A program made the translations under genes and the position numbers. From Thermoanaerobacterales bacterium (lineage in GTDB: Bacteria; Bacillota; Thermosediminibacteria; Thermosediminibacterales; Tepidanaerobacteraceae), in contig DUNY01000165.1 in the NCBI GenBank assembly GCA_012839145.1, positions 1 through 9,553 of the forward strand: a stretch of DNA of 9,553 nt, in the 5' to 3' direction. Of this stretch, positions 7,018 to 9,553 are shown one piece after another. The notes under the pieces were generated by a model. That model saw only the letters and a list, made by a program, of their open reading frames with translations. It did no database searches and had not been told where the DNA came from. The first letter of the stretch is position 1. Every line of letters starts with the position of its first letter.

Positions 7018-7992
7018 TTGGGCATATATACCAAAACAGGAGATTTTGGCAAGACCGGCCTTTTAGACGGGACAAGAGTGTACAAAAGTGATATAAGGAT
7101 TCAGGCTTATGGGACCGCAGATGAACTTGTAGCCGCCATTGCACTGGCAAGGTCTTTCAATTCCAGGGAATACATATCAGACATTTTAAAGAAAGTTGAA
7201 GAAGAACTGTTTTTGCTTGCTTCTGAGCTGGCTGCCCCTAAACCTGATATATTGAAAAATAAGATTACCCAGGAACATATAGATTGGCTGGAAAAAAGGA
7301 TTGACGAGATAATGGCAAAAACCAGCCTGAAGAATGACTTTATTGTGCCGGGACCCTATAATTCATCAGCTTCCATTCATTTGGCAAGAACTGTTGCCCG
7401 AAGGGCGGAAAGACAAGCGGTAAAATTAGACTTGGAAACACCGGTTCGAAGTGAAATCTTGGTGTATTTAAATCGATTGTCTGATTTGCTTTTTGCTTTG
7501 GCAAAATACCAAGAGGAAGAGGAGACCGTAAAACAAGCCATGGAAAAAATAAAGATTGATACGGGAATGGGCAGGGGCCCTCATAGTATGACCTTGGATG
7601 CAGCCAAAGCCGTTATACAAGCTGCGGAGCAAAGAGCCATGGAAATAGGGGTGCCTATGGTCATTTCCGTTGTGGACAAAGGTGGTCATTTAATAGCCCT
7701 GCACAGAATGGACGGGGCTCTCCTTGCAAGTGTAGAAATATCGATTAATAAAGCCTATACCAGTGTTGCCTTTAGATTGCCCACATCGGCTCTTGACACC
7801 TTGGCAAGACCGGAAGGGGAGCTTTTTGGAGTGAACACCTTAAATGACGGAAGGTATGTGACTTTCGGCGGAGGTGTTCCAGTTTTTTATGGCAATGATG
7901 TTATAGGTGCTATCGGAGTCAGCGGAGGAACCGTACAAGAAGATGAAAAAGTTGCCAAAGCCGGTTTAAAAATCATAACCGAAGGGAGTTGA
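7018..7992 (+). CDS. pduO: Cob(I)alamin adenosyltransferase fused to PduO C-terminal domain
   Basis: A two-domain PduO of 324 residues. Residues 1-180 are the corrinoid adenosyltransferase domain that makes adenosylcobalamin from ATP and cob(I)alamin for the dehydratase: IYTKTGDFGKTGLLDG at 3-18, YGTADEL with D35, ARTVARRAER with R128 and R132, and YLNRLSDLLFALAKY from 150. D35, R128 and R132 fall at the positions recalled for the solved Lactobacillus reuteri enzyme. The usual DELN is DELV here (V38) and the usual 'LPGG' is VPGP at 110-113, so some divergence exists. From about 190 a GlcG/HbpS-like domain follows (TLDAAKAVIQAAEQRAMEIG, VVDKGGHLIALHRMDGA, GGGVPVFYGNDVIGAIGVSG), the PduO C-terminal domain reported to bind haem in Salmonella. 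TTG 7018 is preferred over TTG 7012 because of ribosome-site spacing. pduN ends 2 bases upstream. Confidence 0.95.
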   Translation: MGIYTKTGDFGKTGLLDGTRVYKSDIRIQAYGTADELVAAIALARSFNSREYISDILKKVEEELFLLASELAAPKPDILKNKITQEHIDWLEKRIDEIMAKTSLKNDFIVPGPYNSSASIHLARTVARRAERQAVKLDLETPVRSEILVYLNRLSDLLFALAKYQEEEETVKQAMEKIKIDTGMGRGPHSMTLDAAKAVIQAAEQRAMEIGVPMVISVVDKGGHLIALHRMDGALLASVEISINKAYTSVAFRLPTSALDTLARPEGELFGVNTLNDGRYVTFGGGVPVFYGNDVIGAIGVSGGTVQEDEKVAKAGLKIITEGS

Positions 7993-8003
7993 ACAGTGAA
8001 ACC

Positions 8004-9389
8004 ATGATTCAGGAAGAACTTATTTCTCTCATAAAAAATAAAGTAATGGATGAGTTGTCAAAAGATAAAGGTCATAATGAAGGGGAACTGGGTATATTTG
8101 ATACAGTGGACGAAGCAGTAAGTGCCGCAAAGGACGCTCAGAAGAGGCTAAATTTACTAGATATGGAAAAACGGGAAATCATCATTTCTACCATTCGAGA
8201 AACATGCATTAACAATGCAAATCACCTAGCTGCCCTTTGTGTGGAAGAATCGGGGATGGGAAGAGTGGACGATAAAATAGCAAAAATAATCCTGGCAGTC
8301 AAGAAAACTCCGGGCACTGAAGATTTGATTCCTTGGGCAAAATCCGGTGACCATGGATTGACCCTTGTAGAAAGGGGCCCCTTCGGTGTCATAGCATCAA
8401 TAACCCCTGTAACAAACCCGGTTGCAACCATTATAAACAACGGCATAGGCATGATTGCAGGAGGCAATACGGTAGTGGTAAATCCCCATCCAAGAGCTGT
8501 TCAGGTCAGTATAGAGGCAATCAAACTCATAAACGATGCCATAGCTAAAGCCGGCGGACCTAAACATCTGGTGTGTACAGTAAAAAATCCTACTATAGAG
8601 ACCAGTCAACAAATGATGCAGCATCCTAATACCAGAATGATAGCGGCAACGGGAGGGCCGGGGGTAGTCAAAGCTGCTCTTTCATCAGGCAAAAAAGCCA
8701 TAGGCGCAGGTGCGGGGAATCCACCGGCGGTGGTGGATGAGACTGCCGATATAGCAAAAGCCGCTCATGATATAGTGCTGGGTGCAAGCTTCGATAACAA
8801 TCTTCCCTGCATATCGGAAAAAGTGGTAATTGTAGTAGAGCAGGCAGCCCAAAAACTTATGGATTGCCTGAAAAATGAAAATATATATATTCTAAATGAT
8901 GGGGAAGCCGAAGCAATCACCGAAAAAATCATCGTGGACGGTGGAATGAATAAGGACTTTGTCGGCAAGGATGCAAGTTATATATTAAGTCAGATTAAAG
9001 TAATGCCTATGTCTGATGTTAGATTACTGGTAATGCCCACAAATAAAGAACATCCTTTGGTTTATATTGAACAGTTGATGCCGGTTCTGCCGGTGGTAAC
9101 CGTTCCCGATGTGGATGCAGCCATTGATTTGGCGGTAAAATGTGAACAGGGCAATCGCCATACAGCAGTAATGCATTCTAAGAATGTTGATAACATGACT
9201 AAATATGCGAGGGCAATTGAAACTACGGTTTTTGTGAAAAATGGCCCTTCATATGCCGGTATAGGTATGGGAGGGGAAGGATTTACCACCTTTACAATTG
9301 CAGGACCTACCGGTGAAGGTTTGACTTCTGCCAGGACATTTACCCGGCAGCGGCGATGCACCTTGGTAGACGGATTTAGAATTATCTAA
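8004..9389 (+). CDS. pduP: CoA-acylating propionaldehyde dehydrogenase
   Basis: PduP oxidises propionaldehyde to propionyl-CoA with NAD+ and CoA inside the compartment. From ATG 8004 it has 461 residues, the family's usual size. Motifs in order: ERGPFGVIASITPVTNPVAT, GGNTVVVNPHP, MIAATGGPGVVKAALSSGK, KKAIGAGAGNPPAVVDETAD, and FDNNLPCISEK with the catalytic cysteine at C269. The C-terminus RTFTRQRRCTLVDGFRI is typical. The first 18 residues (EELISLIKNKVMDEL) form an amphipathic helix like the proven PduP encapsulation peptide. The start is uncertain: the GAAGGGAG site at 7981-7988 abuts the in-frame TTG 7989 and lies 15 bases from ATG 8004, neither being ideal spacing. The enzyme is close to EutE of ethanolamine operons; the pdu context decides the name. 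Confidence 0.96.
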   Translation: MIQEELISLIKNKVMDELSKDKGHNEGELGIFDTVDEAVSAAKDAQKRLNLLDMEKREIIISTIRETCINNANHLAALCVEESGMGRVDDKIAKIILAVKKTPGTEDLIPWAKSGDHGLTLVERGPFGVIASITPVTNPVATIINNGIGMIAGGNTVVVNPHPRAVQVSIEAIKLINDAIAKAGGPKHLVCTVKNPTIETSQQMMQHPNTRMIAATGGPGVVKAALSSGKKAIGAGAGNPPAVVDETADIAKAAHDIVLGASFDNNLPCISEKVVIVVEQAAQKLMDCLKNENIYILNDGEAEAITEKIIVDGGMNKDFVGKDASYILSQIKVMPMSDVRLLVMPTNKEHPLVYIEQLMPVLPVVTVPDVDAAIDLAVKCEQGNRHTAVMHSKNVDNMTKYARAIETTVFVKNGPSYAGIGMGGEGFTTFTIAGPTGEGLTSARTFTRQRRCTLVDGFRII

Positions 9390-9424
9390 AAGAAAACCTG
9401 GACGTAGATTTGAGCAGCTAGGAG

Positions 9425-9553
9425 ATGGTGGACTTGGAAGAAAGGGAAAAACTGAGAGAAATGGGTGTAGTGGGGGCGGGAGGTGCAGGATTTCCCACCT
9501 ATGCAAAACTTAAGCAGGGTGGTATTGATTACTACATCGCAAACGGCGCTGAA
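9425..9553 (+). CDS. pduS: PduS-like cobalamin reductase, 5' part
   Basis: The first 43 residues of a PduS/RnfC-family protein, cut by the window end. In known systems PduS is a flavin and iron-sulfur protein that reduces cobalamin for PduO and handles electrons at the shell. The evidence is the short lead helix EEREKLREMG, then the glycine-rich nucleotide or flavin loop GVVGAGGAGFPTYAKLK at 14-30 and IANGAE at 38-43, matching the usual 'AGVVGAGGAGFPTHVKL...NGAEC'. The start is unsure: AGGAG at 9420-9424 abuts ATG 9425, is 3 bases from GTG 9428 and 9 from TTG 9434, so either of the latter may be used. An RnfC-type protein for another complex is possible, but position right after pduP favours PduS. 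The 35-base gap before it shows no clear hairpin. Confidence 0.88.
   Translation, partial: MVDLEEREKLREMGVVGAGGAGFPTYAKLKQGGIDYYIANGAE

Noticed and set aside
8878..8895. AT-rich ATATATAT run as a possible promoter or melting element
   Set aside because: It lies inside pduP in a normal coding context (asparagine, isoleucine and tyrosine codons).
9465..9490. G-rich stretch as a possible quadruplex or regulatory element
   Set aside because: It encodes the conserved GAGGAG loop of PduS, which explains the G content.
1..9553. Cobalamin riboswitch, terminator, CRISPR array, tRNA or mobile element
   Set aside because: All intergenic gaps are 35 bases or shorter and taken up largely by ribosome sites; no direct repeats, inverted repeats or transposase fragments were seen. 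A B12 riboswitch, if any, would lie upstream of the window.

Overview
The window is a single, uninterrupted plus-strand block from a propanediol-utilisation (pdu) operon, which encodes a vitamin-B12-dependent bacterial microcompartment (BMC). It opens inside the diol dehydratase large subunit gene and closes inside a pduS-like cobalamin reductase gene. Base composition is moderate to low in GC. Shine-Dalgarno sites are strong and purine-rich, several starts are GTG or TTG, and the gene order resembles that recalled for Listeria. Together these suggest an anaerobic Firmicute, probably of the Clostridia. The sequence does not let me name a genus.

Layout: pduC (3' part, 1-531), pduD (534-1178), pduE (1192-1716), pduG (1729-3531), pduH (3540-3896), pduK (3908-4429), pduL (4440-5090), eutJ (5105-5944), a flavoprotein-like gene in the place of pduM (5941-6720), pduN (6731-7015), pduO (7018-7992), pduP (8004-9389) and the start of pduS (9425-9553). 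Gaps are 2-35 bases and one pair overlaps by 4 bases. I see no internal promoter, terminator, RNA gene, repeat or mobile element. No stretch over 300 bases lacks a gene. Every gene looks intact except the two cut by the window edges.

How the genes work together: PduCDE dehydrates 1,2-propanediol to propionaldehyde using adenosylcobalamin. PduGH exchanges damaged cofactor out of the dehydratase. PduS (cobalamin reduction) and PduO (adenosylation) regenerate the cofactor. PduP oxidises propionaldehyde to propionyl-CoA, and PduL converts this to propionyl-phosphate and recycles CoA. PduK (hexameric tile with a cysteine-rich tail) and PduN (pentameric vertex) belong to the shell. EutJ is an Hsp70/actin-fold accessory protein more typical of ethanolamine operons.

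Most of the window is a well-known system. The least understood part is the 259-residue protein at 5941-6720. It combines an amphipathic N-terminal helix, a flavoprotein-type core and a short C-terminal motif that resembles PduM and EutT. Also worth noting are the shared N-terminal helices on at least four cargo enzymes, the absence of pduJ next to pduK, and the absence of pduQ between pduP and pduS.
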